A stretch of 17,326 nt of DNA from Bacillota bacterium. Its GTDB lineage: Bacteria; Bacillota; Clostridia; Lachnospirales; Lachnospiraceae. Below are positions 1-7,393 of this stretch, one piece after another; position 1 is the stretch's first letter; each line of letters begins with the position of its first letter. A program made the position numbers and the translations under genes. The notes under the pieces were generated by a model. It did no database searches, was not told the DNA's origin, and saw nothing but the letters and a program-made list of their open reading frames with translations. Location: the NCBI GenBank assembly GCA_023435645.1, contig JAEYRK010000024.1:1-17326 (forward strand), read 5' to 3'.

Positions 1-337
1 TTATTCTCCCTTCGGATAATGCGATTGTCTTCTCCACATTATCAATCAATTGGTCTATCTGCTTTCTTTTTGCAAGAAGCTTTTCCCGGTGGCTTATCAG
101 TGCTGCTGTCTTATCAAAATCAGCTGAAGTAATCAAGTCCTTGATATCCTCTATACTGACTCCAAGCTCCCGATAAAACATGATCTGCTGTAAACGGTCT
201 ACTTCCTCCTGTCCATAGATCCGATAGCCCGATGAGCTGATCCTAGCCGGCTTTAGGATACCAACCTCATCATAATATCTCAGTGTCCTTGTGCTGACCC
301 CTGCGATGCTACCCAGCTTCTGTACTGTATATTCCAT
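1..337 (-). CDS. MerR-family transcriptional regulator, N-terminal part (runs off window)
   Basis: The ATG at 337 is preceded by a good GGAGG about 8 nt upstream; 112 codons are visible before the window ends, with no stop. The protein starts MEYTVQKLGSIAGVSTRTLR, a classic MerR helix-turn-helix. It continues with the wing (YYDEVGILKPARIS, then SGYRIYG) and a Leu/Lys-rich dimerisation helix (about residues 75-110). The FYRELGVSIEDIK segment is typical of the Mta/TipA-like branch, whose members carry a C-terminal effector-binding domain; that domain, if present, lies outside the window. The gene is transcribed in the same direction as the trp operon but has its own MerR-type promoter (445-475). 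It is probably a drug- or stress-responsive activator that regulates itself; the ligand cannot be told from this fragment. Confidence 0.93.
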   Translation of the reverse strand, partial: MEYTVQKLGSIAGVSTRTLRYYDEVGILKPARISSSGYRIYGQEEVDRLQQIMFYRELGVSIEDIKDLITSADFDKTAALISHREKLLAKRKQIDQLIDNVEKTIALSEGRI

Positions 338-353
338 ACCTTTACCTCCAGGA

Positions 354-368
354 TGCCGTTATCCGGCA
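354..368 (-). other. Small hairpin next to the merR ribosome binding site
   Basis: On the minus strand TGCCG, loop GATAA, CGGCA forms a short stem (6 bp if the flanking A and T are counted) ending a few bases before the GGAGG of the merR gene. It could tune translation initiation; this is inference from position only. Confidence 0.3.
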
Positions 369-444
369 TATTGTAATCAACTTATCCCCACTTACGATAA
401 TTCATCCTCGCAGGGGACTTTTCATAATGCTCCTTACAAAATGA

Positions 445-475
445 ATGATAAACCTTTACGTAAAGTAAATGTCAA
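445..475 (-). promoter_or_regulatory. MerR-type promoter/operator of the merR gene
   Basis: Read on the minus strand: -35 TTGACA (475-470), a 19-bp spacer, then -10 TATCAT (450-445, 5 of 6 matches). The spacer contains the perfect 12-bp palindrome CTTTACGTAAAG (454-465), centred almost exactly in the spacer. A 19-20 bp spacer with a central dyad is the hallmark of promoters that MerR-family proteins activate by DNA distortion. The start of transcription would be near 438, giving a leader of about 100 nt before the merR ATG. The downstream gene encodes a MerR protein, so autoregulation is the simple reading. Confidence 0.75.
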
Positions 476-570
476 TAGGGAAAATAAAATTTTTATTTCA
501 ATTGCCTTTTTATTTTATTATCTATTTTTCTCATGCTTTCTTTGATCAATACCAGTGGCGGATCCATGAT

Positions 571-597
571 TTGAGCAGAGCATAATGCTCTGCTCAA
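571..597 (-). terminator. Perfect 12-bp hairpin at the end of the trp operon
   Basis: TTGAGCAGAGCA, a 3-base loop and the exact complement form a 12-bp stem starting 14 nt after the stop codon of the last trp-operon gene. Position and strength fit a transcription terminator or mRNA 3' end. There is no clear U-run immediately after the stem on either strand, so it is not a textbook intrinsic terminator. Confidence 0.55.
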
Positions 598-610
598 AAA
601 GATGGTAAGT

Positions 611-1417
611 CTATCTGTCCATACTGAATTCCCGGTATCTAAGTACCGGATCCTCTGCCTTTAGCAAGGCTGTTCCTATTAATACTCCATGGGCACCGGC
701 TGTGGCCGCACGCAGAGCCTCCTCTGGGGACAGGATGGAGCTTTCGCTTAGAAGGAAGGGCCTCTTAGCCAAGGGGTTAAGCTTTGCTCGCTGTGCAATC
801 GCCTCCGTAGTCTCAACATTACCGGAATCAGTTTCCCATAAAAGTATATTCCGGTTGTTGATCCCAAGGAAGGTAATTGGCAGCTTTGCTGCTATTGCAA
901 GCTCAGCCTGATTATGTATCTCCACCAGAGGCTCCAAGCCCAGCCTGATCGCTTCGTTTAATAAATTCTTCAGCTGCTCCTCACCTAGGACGGAAGCGAT
1001 TAGTAAGACGGCTGACACCCCGAGCCCCGCACTCTCCCTCAGCTGCTCCACATCTCTGATCATATCCTTACGGAGCACGGGGACGGTCACTGCCCGAAGA
1101 ATATCCTCCAACAGCTTAACGGACCCACCGTAATGCGCTTCCTCCGTAACTACCGAGATGACCGGAGCCCCTGCAGCCTCCAAAGCCTTAGCATAACCGA
1201 CCGGATCCCTCCCCCTCATTAATTCTCCTTCTCCGGGGGATCGTAGCTTAATATCCGGTATCACCGGCAGATACCCTTCCTCATATCTCCTCCAAAGGGC
1301 TTTGGTACATGCCTCTCCGGTAGCTTCCTTAGGAATAATCCTCTGTTTTGTAACGTTTGTCCGATCTCTAGCTATGTATTCACCAAACAAGCTCTTATCT
1401 CCTGAAGAATGCTTCAC
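611..1417 (-). CDS. Second indole-3-glycerol phosphate synthase-like protein (TrpC2)
   Basis: 268 residues, a (beta/alpha)8 protein clearly related to TrpC. GTG start with AGGAGG 9 nt upstream. Compared with Sulfolobus IGPS, most catalytic positions are kept: K57 (K53), K117 in LRKDM (K110), E166 in VEIH (E159), N187 in INNRN (N180) and E225-S226 in SESS (E210-S211). Two positions differ from the normal EVKKASPSKG block: the glutamate equivalent to E51 is Asp55 (PDIKLRSPGEG), and the second Ser of SPS is Gly62. The usual N-terminal ILDRIV helix of TrpC is not recognisable. It is the last gene of the operon, 65 nt after the second trpD-like gene, and is presumably co-expressed with it under the tryptophan T-box. 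It may be a diverged but active IGPS or an enzyme for a related substrate; the sequence does not decide. Confidence 0.88.
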   Translation of the reverse strand: MKHSSGDKSLFGEYIARDRTNVTKQRIIPKEATGEACTKALWRRYEEGYLPVIPDIKLRSPGEGELMRGRDPVGYAKALEAAGAPVISVVTEEAHYGGSVKLLEDILRAVTVPVLRKDMIRDVEQLRESAGLGVSAVLLIASVLGEEQLKNLLNEAIRLGLEPLVEIHNQAELAIAAKLPITFLGINNRNILLWETDSGNVETTEAIAQRAKLNPLAKRPFLLSESSILSPEEALRAATAGAHGVLIGTALLKAEDPVLRYREFSMDR

Positions 1418-1482
1418 AGATTAAGTCCTCCTCTCCTCAGCAAATCTTCCTATGCTTTATTCTTAAGGGGTGACCCCTTCTC

Positions 1483-2517
1483 TTACTGATCCAATGAACA
1501 TAAGGTATGGGAAGCCTCAATGAGCTGGTTCAGCTTATTCTGTGCTGCTCCGCTATCTAAAATCTCAGCTGCCAGCTTGATGCCCTCCTTCATGGTTTCT
1601 GCTTTCCCACCGATCATCAAGGCCCCTGCAGCATTAAGGAGAACAGCCTGCCTTCTGGGTCCCTTGTCCTTACCGGAGAACACATCCTTAATCATGACTG
1701 CATTGGCCTCTGGGGTACCGGTTGCAATATCGGACAGACGGCAGCGGCTGATTCCGAAATCCTCCGGTGCAATTTCGTAGCTAGTAATGATACCATGGTT
1801 CAGCTCATTGACCCTGGTCTTTCCTAAGAGGGATATCTCATCGAGTCCATCCATACCATGGACGAACAAAGCCCTGGTATACCCGAGGGAGGCTGCCACA
1901 TGGGAAACTGTATCCAATAGCTCAGGCCGGTATACCCCCATGACATGCATGGAAGCCTGCGAGGGATTGATTAAGGGTCCGATGATGGTATAGAAGATTG
2001 TTTTGATACCGAGATCCTTCTCCGGTGGAAGCACCTTACCCATAACCGGGTGGAATAAGGGTGCATAAAGGAAGGCCATATTCACCTCCTCAATCAGCTT
2101 CTCCACACTTTGCGGGGTCTGGTTTATCTGTACCCCCAATGCTTCCAAAACATCGGCGCTTCCTGATAAGCTGGAGATGGATCTACTGCCATGCTTAGCT
2201 ACAGGGATTCCTCCTGCTGCAGCTACGAAAGCAACCGCTGTTGAGATATTGAAGGTACTTAAGCCCCCACCGGTACCACAGGTATCCATTAGCTCTCCCT
2301 CTACCTTAGGGTTGATTCGGATGCAATGATCCCTCATTGCCTGAGCTATCGCGGTGATTTCAACCAAGGTCGGTCCCTTCATTAATAATGCCACCTGGAA
2401 GCCGGCGATCTGTACATCACTTAATTCATCCTTCTTTATGGCAACGATCAGGCTGTAAGCCTCTTCTGCTGTAAGATTTTCTCTGGCTGTAAGCTTCTGT
2501 AGTACATTTTTAATCAT
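1483..2517 (-). CDS. Second anthranilate phosphoribosyltransferase-like protein (TrpD2)
   Basis: 344 residues with the full TrpD fold (helical N-terminal domain, then nucleoside phosphorylase-like domain). ATG with a near-perfect AAGGAGG 5 nt upstream. Kept: the TFNIST motif (residues 88-93), K108-H109-G110, GSADVLEALG (119-128) and the metal-binding DGLDE (223-227). Changed relative to the canonical copy in this operon: GTGGD is GTGGG (Gly85), KHGNR is KHGSR (Ser111), SSK is SSL (Leu117), the anthranilate-contacting Arg is Lys172, and FNILGP is FYTIIGP, with one extra residue. These changes cluster at the PRPP/anthranilate site. It lies 47 nt after trpA. It is unlikely to be a pseudogene: the frame is open, the ribosome binding site is strong and the second trpC-like gene follows. 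Substrate unknown. Confidence 0.9.
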   Translation of the reverse strand: MIKNVLQKLTARENLTAEEAYSLIVAIKKDELSDVQIAGFQVALLMKGPTLVEITAIAQAMRDHCIRINPKVEGELMDTCGTGGGLSTFNISTAVAFVAAAGGIPVAKHGSRSISSLSGSADVLEALGVQINQTPQSVEKLIEEVNMAFLYAPLFHPVMGKVLPPEKDLGIKTIFYTIIGPLINPSQASMHVMGVYRPELLDTVSHVAASLGYTRALFVHGMDGLDEISLLGKTRVNELNHGIITSYEIAPEDFGISRCRLSDIATGTPEANAVMIKDVFSGKDKGPRRQAVLLNAAGALMIGGKAETMKEGIKLAAEILDSGAAQNKLNQLIEASHTLCSLDQ

Positions 2518-2564
2518 ATTAACCTCCTTTATGCCCCTTGCGGCATCTTCATTCTATTCTCTTC

Positions 2565-3356
2565 TTACTCCGTACAACTATTTCGCGAGCCTATGGCAGC
2601 TATCATATTTCGGACGTATTCCTCTACCTTCTGAACACAATCTGTTCCATATTGCTCTACAATCCTTACAATCGCACTGCCTACGATAATACCGTCCGCA
2701 TATTCTGCTACCTTTGCTGCCTGCTCCGGTGATTGGATTCCAAAACCCACCGCACAAGGGACATGGCTATGTTCCTTCACCTTCCTAATCATCTCCTTCG
2801 CATCACCTCCCAGCTCCCTCCGTGTACCTGTCACCCCAAGGGAGGATACACAATAGAGAAAGCCTTCTGCTTCCTTCGCAATCATAGGAATGCGGTCCTC
2901 GGAGGTAGGAGCTATCATGGAGATTAGAGGGACACCATACTGCTTAGAATACGGTGTCAGCTCCTCCCGCTCCTCGTAAGGTACATCGGGTACGATTAAG
3001 GCATTTACTCCGGCCTTACGGCAGCGTTTCATAAATGGTTCTGTCCCGTAGGTAAACACCGGGTTTACATAAGTCATAAATGCAATCGGTATATCACAGC
3101 TTTGCCGGATTCTCTCCACCATATCAAAGATATGGTCCGTTGTTGTACCTGCCTCAAGCGCCCGGACATCTGCAGCCTGGATAACCGGTCCCTCGGCGAT
3201 GGGATCGGAAAAGGGTATCCCCAATTCGATCAGATCCGCCCCTGCCTCTGCCATCCGGTAGACCAGCTGCTCCGTAATGGCCAGGTTTGGATCCCCTGCC
3301 GTAATAAAAGGTATAAAGGCTTTTCCCTTTTGAAATACTTGATCCATGCTATTCAT
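2565..3356 (-). CDS. trpA: Tryptophan synthase alpha subunit
   Basis: 263 residues, normal length. It cleaves indole-3-glycerol phosphate to indole and glyceraldehyde 3-phosphate, passing indole to TrpB in the alpha2beta2 complex in the cytoplasm. The motif ELGIPFSDPIAEGP (residues 44-57) carries the catalytic Glu44 (E49 of Salmonella TrpA). The position of the second catalytic acid, Asp60 in Salmonella, is Glu55 here. The phosphate-binding loops near the C-terminus (VGFGI, then GIIVGSAIV) are present. The ATG overlaps the end of trpB by 8 bp and is preceded by a G-rich GGGGGTGA ribosome binding site, so translation is coupled to trpB. Confidence 0.97.
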   Translation of the reverse strand: MNSMDQVFQKGKAFIPFITAGDPNLAITEQLVYRMAEAGADLIELGIPFSDPIAEGPVIQAADVRALEAGTTTDHIFDMVERIRQSCDIPIAFMTYVNPVFTYGTEPFMKRCRKAGVNALIVPDVPYEEREELTPYSKQYGVPLISMIAPTSEDRIPMIAKEAEGFLYCVSSLGVTGTRRELGGDAKEMIRKVKEHSHVPCAVGFGIQSPEQAAKVAEYADGIIVGSAIVRIVEQYGTDCVQKVEEYVRNMIAAIGSRNSCTE

Positions 3357-4533
3357 AAAGATTCACCCCCCTGTAACGGGCTATCGCAGCCACATCCTTA
3401 TCCCCCCTGCCAGAGAGATTTACCACCAATACCTGATCCTTCCCCATCTGAGGGGCCAGTTTCCTGGCATAGGCCACTGCATGAGCACTTTCAACCGCCG
3501 GGATAATCCCCTCCGTCCGGGATAAATATTCGAAGGCTTCTACCGCTTCCTGATCTGTTACCGGGACATATTCCGCTCTCCCTATATCCTTTAAATGAGC
3601 ATGCTCAGGACCCACTCCAGGATAATCCAGTCCTGCTGAGATTGAATATACCGGAGCAATCTGTCCATACTCATCCTGACAGAAGTAGGATTTCATTCCA
3701 TGGAATATCCCCACGGATCCGGTAGCCATCGTTGCTGCTGTCCTTCCTGATTCTATTCCTAGTCCGGCTGCTTCACAGCCAATTAGTCTTACCTCAGGAT
3801 TCTCAATAAATTCGTGAAAGATTCCAATTGCATTGCTACCCCCGCCTACACAAGCAATGACCCCATCCGGTAATTTTCCTTCCCTCTCCCATAGCTGCTC
3901 TTTTACTTCCTTACCGATAATGCTCTGAAAATCTCTGACAATGGTCGGAAAGGGATGAGGTCCCATCACAGAACCAAGAACATAATGGGTATCCTCCACC
4001 CGCTTCGTCCATTCCCTCATGGTCTCATTGACCGCGTCCTTCAGTGTCTGCGTTCCTGAGGTCACAGCATGAACCTTAGCTCCTAACAGCTCCATACGGA
4101 ATACATTCAGGGCCTGCCGTTCCGTGTCCTCCTTCCCCATGAAGACTTCACATTCCATCCCCAGAAGTGCGGCGGCAGTTGCTGTTGCTACTCCGTGCTG
4201 TCCGGCCCCGGTTTCGGCAATCAACCTTGTTTTTCCCATCTTCTTTGCCAACAGTGTCTGCCCAAGTACATTATTGATTTTATGGGAGCCTGTATGGTTA
4301 AGATCCTCCCGTTTCAGATATATCTTAGCACCACCCAGCTCCTTGGTCATCTTCTCAGCATAATAAAGAAGGGACGGCCTTCCGGCATATTGATTCAGAA
4401 GGTCCATAAGTTCTTTTTGGAAGCTCTCCTCTTTGCTATAATAGCGGTAGGCCTCCTCTAAATCGATGACCGCTTTCATCAGTGTCTCCGGAATATACTG
4501 TCCTCCATGAATTCCAAACCTGCCCTTTGACAT
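3349..4533 (-). CDS. trpB: Tryptophan synthase beta subunit
   Basis: 394 residues. PLP enzyme that condenses indole with serine to give tryptophan. The PLP-binding lysine is K85 in HTGSHKINN; the catalytic glutamate is in ETGAGQHG (E107); the phosphate-binding GGGSN is at 229-233. The frame could be opened three codons earlier at a GTG (4542), but that GTG directly abuts the AAGGAG ribosome binding site. The ATG at 4533 lies 10 nt downstream of it and gives the family N-terminus MSKGRFGIHGGQYIPETL. It is a TrpB1-type protein that pairs with TrpA. It follows trpF after 71 nt and overlaps trpA by 8 bp. Confidence 0.98.
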   Translation of the reverse strand: MSKGRFGIHGGQYIPETLMKAVIDLEEAYRYYSKEESFQKELMDLLNQYAGRPSLLYYAEKMTKELGGAKIYLKREDLNHTGSHKINNVLGQTLLAKKMGKTRLIAETGAGQHGVATATAAALLGMECEVFMGKEDTERQALNVFRMELLGAKVHAVTSGTQTLKDAVNETMREWTKRVEDTHYVLGSVMGPHPFPTIVRDFQSIIGKEVKEQLWEREGKLPDGVIACVGGGSNAIGIFHEFIENPEVRLIGCEAAGLGIESGRTAATMATGSVGIFHGMKSYFCQDEYGQIAPVYSISAGLDYPGVGPEHAHLKDIGRAEYVPVTDQEAVEAFEYLSRTEGIIPAVESAHAVAYARKLAPQMGKDQVLVVNLSGRGDKDVAAIARYRGVNLYE

Positions 4534-4604
4534 CCTAATCACTCTCCTTGTTCCTATATTCTACATATGGTATTTGCTCTCCATCAATCACTTTCAGCTG
4601 CTTA

Positions 4605-5246
4605 TTATACTTCTTTATGTGAGATAGGATCTGTACTGCGAATCAGATGAAGCAGTTGTCGAAGCTTTGCCGGGTCCTTGCTTCCTCCTGTCTCCACCCC
4701 TGAACTTACATCTATCCCATAGGGCTGATACCTTCGAATAGCCTCTAAAACATTGGTGGAGTTGATGCCTCCGGCCAAAAAAAAAGGTTTATTCATATTA
4801 GGAATCAGGGACCAGTCAAAGCTTACACCACTTCCCCCATATTCCTTCCCGTGAAAGGCATCCAGCAAGAGATATTCACTGTCCATGGCTCCAACACGAC
4901 GGATATCCTCCGTGCTTCTCACCCGAACTGCTTTGATCACCGGGTTCTTAACTCTGCTCCTAATCGCAGCTATGTATTCCTCGTCCTCATCCCCATGCAG
5001 CTGGATCATATGGATAATCTTTCTGTCGCATAAGCGCAGTAGCTTCTCCCTGTCTTCATTTACAAACACTCCTACCGGAATAATATTAGGAGCCAGCCTC
5101 TTCCTAAGCTCCTCTGCAAGCTCTTCGCTGATCTGACGACTGCTTTGTGCAAAGACGAAGCCGGCATAATCCGGTTTCACCTCATTCACAGCCAATACAT
5201 CCTCGATTGACTTCAAACCGCATATCTTAATTTTGGTCTTCTCCAT
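4605..5246 (-). CDS. trpF: Phosphoribosylanthranilate isomerase
   Basis: 213 residues, a complete (beta/alpha)8 isomerase that performs the Amadori rearrangement of phosphoribosylanthranilate to CdRP. The general base Cys9 lies in KICGLK, the general acid Asp129 in LLLDAFHGK, and the phosphate-binding loops are AGGI (158-161) and DVSSGVE (179-185). ATG start with GGGG about 8 nt upstream, only 3 nt after the trpC stop codon, so the two genes are translationally coupled. The isomerase is a separate protein here, not fused to TrpC as in enterobacteria. Confidence 0.97.
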   Translation of the reverse strand: MEKTKIKICGLKSIEDVLAVNEVKPDYAGFVFAQSSRQISEELAEELRKRLAPNIIPVGVFVNEDREKLLRLCDRKIIHMIQLHGDEDEEYIAAIRSRVKNPVIKAVRVRSTEDIRRVGAMDSEYLLLDAFHGKEYGGSGVSFDWSLIPNMNKPFFLAGGINSTNVLEAIRRYQPYGIDVSSGVETGGSKDPAKLRQLLHLIRSTDPISHKEV

Positions 5247-5249
5247 ATC

Positions 5250-6212
5250 CTATCCCCTCAGGCCTTCTCTAAGCTCTGACAGCAGCTGTTTCTTATTACT
5301 GCTTCTCATCAGGGCTTCCCCAATCAATACGGCATCAGTCCCGGCTTCCTTCAATAACCTGATATCCTCCGGTGTATCGATTCCACTTTCTGCAACAAAC
5401 AGTAGCTCCTCAGGCACCTGCTTTCTCAGCTCTATACTGGTAGACAGATTTACCGTAAAGTTCTGCAGGTTTCGATTATTCACTCCGATGATACTAGCCC
5501 CAGCCCGCAATGCCATCCCTACCTCCTCCGTGGTATGGGTTTCCACCAATGCTGATAATCCAAGTATCTTCGTGAGCTTTAGAAAGTATCTGAGCCTCTC
5601 TTCCTGAAGCAGAGAACAGATCAGCAGTACCGCATCTGCACCAATTAGCTTCGCTTCATATATCTGATATTCATCAATGATAAAGTCCTTCCTGAGTACC
5701 GGTATGCTTACAGTCCTACTGATTTCAGTCAGATATTCTGCCTTACCCAAGAAGAAATCCTGCTCCGTTAGTACGGATATGGCATCTGCTCCTGCCTCCT
5801 CATACTCCCTTGCAATCGCAATATAAGGAAAATGCTCCGCAATCATTCCCTTGGAGGGGGATGCCTTCTTCACCTCACAAATAAAGGACATCCCTTTCTT
5901 TCTGAGGGCGCTCTCAAAAGCAAAGCAGGGTCGGTCAGTAAACTGCTTCAGCTGTTCCCCCCTATATAATTGAGAGATCACCTGTTCCAGTGCATGAGCT
6001 TCCTTTCTCTGCTCCACCCTAGCCCTTGTGGCCGCCACGATCCGATCCAGAATGCTTTGCTGATTTCGGTCTTGGTCAGTGCTGTGACCGGGTGCAGCTT
6101 CCGAGCTGTTGGTTAGGCTCTGCTCCTGCTTATCTTCAGGTTCCTTCCTACTGTTGTGCATTTCACTATGCTCAATATTGCATACACTATTATGATTTTG
6201 ACTATGCTCCAT
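5250..6212 (-). CDS. trpC: Indole-3-glycerol phosphate synthase with N-terminal extension (canonical copy)
   Basis: 320 residues from the ATG at 6212. A GTG three codons earlier lies inside the GAGGTG ribosome binding site and is the less likely start. The enzyme converts CdRP to indole-3-glycerol phosphate. Catalytic residues are all present: E113 and K115 in EVKKASPSKG, K175 in LRKDF, E224 in VETH, N245 in GVNNRN, and E275-S276 in AESG. The normal TrpC N-terminus (ILDRIVAATRARV) only begins at residue 54. The preceding 53 residues are polar (Ser, Asn, His, Gln, Glu) and look disordered, with a doubled EHS/HNS pattern. No ribosome binding site is seen at an internal start, so the extension appears to be translated. 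It follows trpD after an unusually long gap of 158 nt. Confidence 0.95.
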   Translation of the reverse strand: MEHSQNHNSVCNIEHSEMHNSRKEPEDKQEQSLTNSSEAAPGHSTDQDRNQQSILDRIVAATRARVEQRKEAHALEQVISQLYRGEQLKQFTDRPCFAFESALRKKGMSFICEVKKASPSKGMIAEHFPYIAIAREYEEAGADAISVLTEQDFFLGKAEYLTEISRTVSIPVLRKDFIIDEYQIYEAKLIGADAVLLICSLLQEERLRYFLKLTKILGLSALVETHTTEEVGMALRAGASIIGVNNRNLQNFTVNLSTSIELRKQVPEELLFVAESGIDTPEDIRLLKEAGTDAVLIGEALMRSSNKKQLLSELREGLRG

Positions 6213-6256
6213 TCCCTTCACCTCTGTTGTACTACTATCTGTATCGATGATTATCC

Positions 6257-6319
6257 CTAAATCAGATCACCACTTAATTCCTTGCGATATCCCTTTCGGT
6301 CCTTGTTATATTCTTTCAT
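6257..6319 (-). CDS. Possible 20-codon small ORF between trpD and trpC
   Basis: In the 158-nt gap between trpD and trpC there is an ATG preceded by AAAGGAA at about 8 nt, followed by 20 codons and a TAG. The peptide is highly charged (Lys, Arg, Glu, Asp) and starts MKEYNKDRKG. It has no Trp codon, so it is not a classical Trp leader peptide. It could serve to keep ribosomes on the message between the two genes, or be chance. Too short for composition to decide. Confidence 0.25.
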   Translation of the reverse strand: MKEYNKDRKGYRKELSGDLI

Positions 6320-6370
6320 TTTTCTATTCCTTTTCTATTTCAGTTCCTATGAAAGGATCATTTGAAACAT

Positions 6371-7393
6371 CTATAGAATCATCGTTTCACTGTTCGATAA
6401 CCGGATGAATGCCTCCAGTTGTTCCATCGCTTTCCCGCTGTCAATGGTCTCGGCAGCCAGCTTCACACATTCCCTAAGTGTGAATTGATGATAAGCCATA
6501 TATAGGCATATTGCCGAATTTAGCAGGACAATCTCCCTCATCGGACCCTTCTCACCACTGAGGATTCGCCTGGTAATCTCTGCATTCTCAGCAGGGTTAC
6601 CCCCGATCAGCGCCTCCCGGCTGCAATAATCAAAACCAAATTGCTTCGGGTCCAAAAAGAAGCTGTTAATGCTACCGTTATTCACCTCACAAACCGTTGT
6701 CCTGGTGCTTAAGGATACTTCATCCAGACCATCATGGCCATGAACGACCATTGCCCGCTTCACACCCAGATTAGCCAATACCCTTGCCATGGGTTCTACC
6801 AGCTTCTCATCATATACTCCCAGCAGCTGTAGCTTCGCATCAGCAGGACTCGCTAGGGGGCCAAGAATATTAAAAATCGTTCTCACACCCAGCTCCTTCC
6901 TGACCGGAGCAACATGCTTCATCGAGGAATGAAAGACTGGTGCGAACAGAAAGCAAAGACCGATTTCCCTTAATATTGCTTCACTCCGCTCCACCGGGAT
7001 GTCGATTTTGACCCCCAGTGCCTCCAATACGTCAGCACTACCACATTTGCTGGATACACTGCGGTTTCCATGCTTGGCAACCGGAACTCCTGCTGCAGAG
7101 ATAATCAGGGAGGAAACCGTTGAGATATTAAAGGTATTGGCTTCATCTCCTCCGGTTCCTACAATGTCCAGCACATCCCCCACATGGGTAAGCTTCCTTC
7201 CAAAACGGCGCAAAACCATGGCTCCAGCTGTAATCTCTTCAATGGTTTCACCCTTCATCCTCATGGAGGTTAGAAAGCCTGCAATCTGTGCATTTGTTGC
7301 CTTGCCCTCCATGATTTCCTCCATTACAGTCTTTGTCATAGCTAGGGAGAGATCCTCCCTGTTTAATAGCTTATAGATTGCCTGCTGTATCAT
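6371..7393 (-). CDS. trpD: Anthranilate phosphoribosyltransferase (canonical copy)
   Basis: 340 residues from the ATG at 7393, which has GGAGG 8 nt upstream and gives the usual family start MIQQAIYKLLNREDL. Earlier in-frame starts (TTG 7414, ATG 7399) are spaced poorly. It transfers phosphoribose from PRPP to anthranilate. Motifs are canonical: GTGGD (79-83), TFNIST, KHGNR (107-111), SSKCGSADVLEALG, the anthranilate-contacting Arg171 in LGVRTIFNILGPL, and metal-binding DGLDE (221-225). It overlaps the end of trpG by 23 bp. TrpG ends in the same region without a fused PRT domain, so the two are separate proteins. It serves as the internal reference for the diverged second copy at 1483-2517. 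Confidence 0.97.
   Translation of the reverse strand: MIQQAIYKLLNREDLSLAMTKTVMEEIMEGKATNAQIAGFLTSMRMKGETIEEITAGAMVLRRFGRKLTHVGDVLDIVGTGGDEANTFNISTVSSLIISAAGVPVAKHGNRSVSSKCGSADVLEALGVKIDIPVERSEAILREIGLCFLFAPVFHSSMKHVAPVRKELGVRTIFNILGPLASPADAKLQLLGVYDEKLVEPMARVLANLGVKRAMVVHGHDGLDEVSLSTRTTVCEVNNGSINSFFLDPKQFGFDYCSREALIGGNPAENAEITRRILSGEKGPMREIVLLNSAICLYMAYHQFTLRECVKLAAETIDSGKAMEQLEAFIRLSNSETMIL

Noticed and set aside
291..545. 84-codon plus-strand ORF
   Set aside because: It begins inside the merR gene, crosses its promoter, has no ribosome binding site and no recognisable domain.
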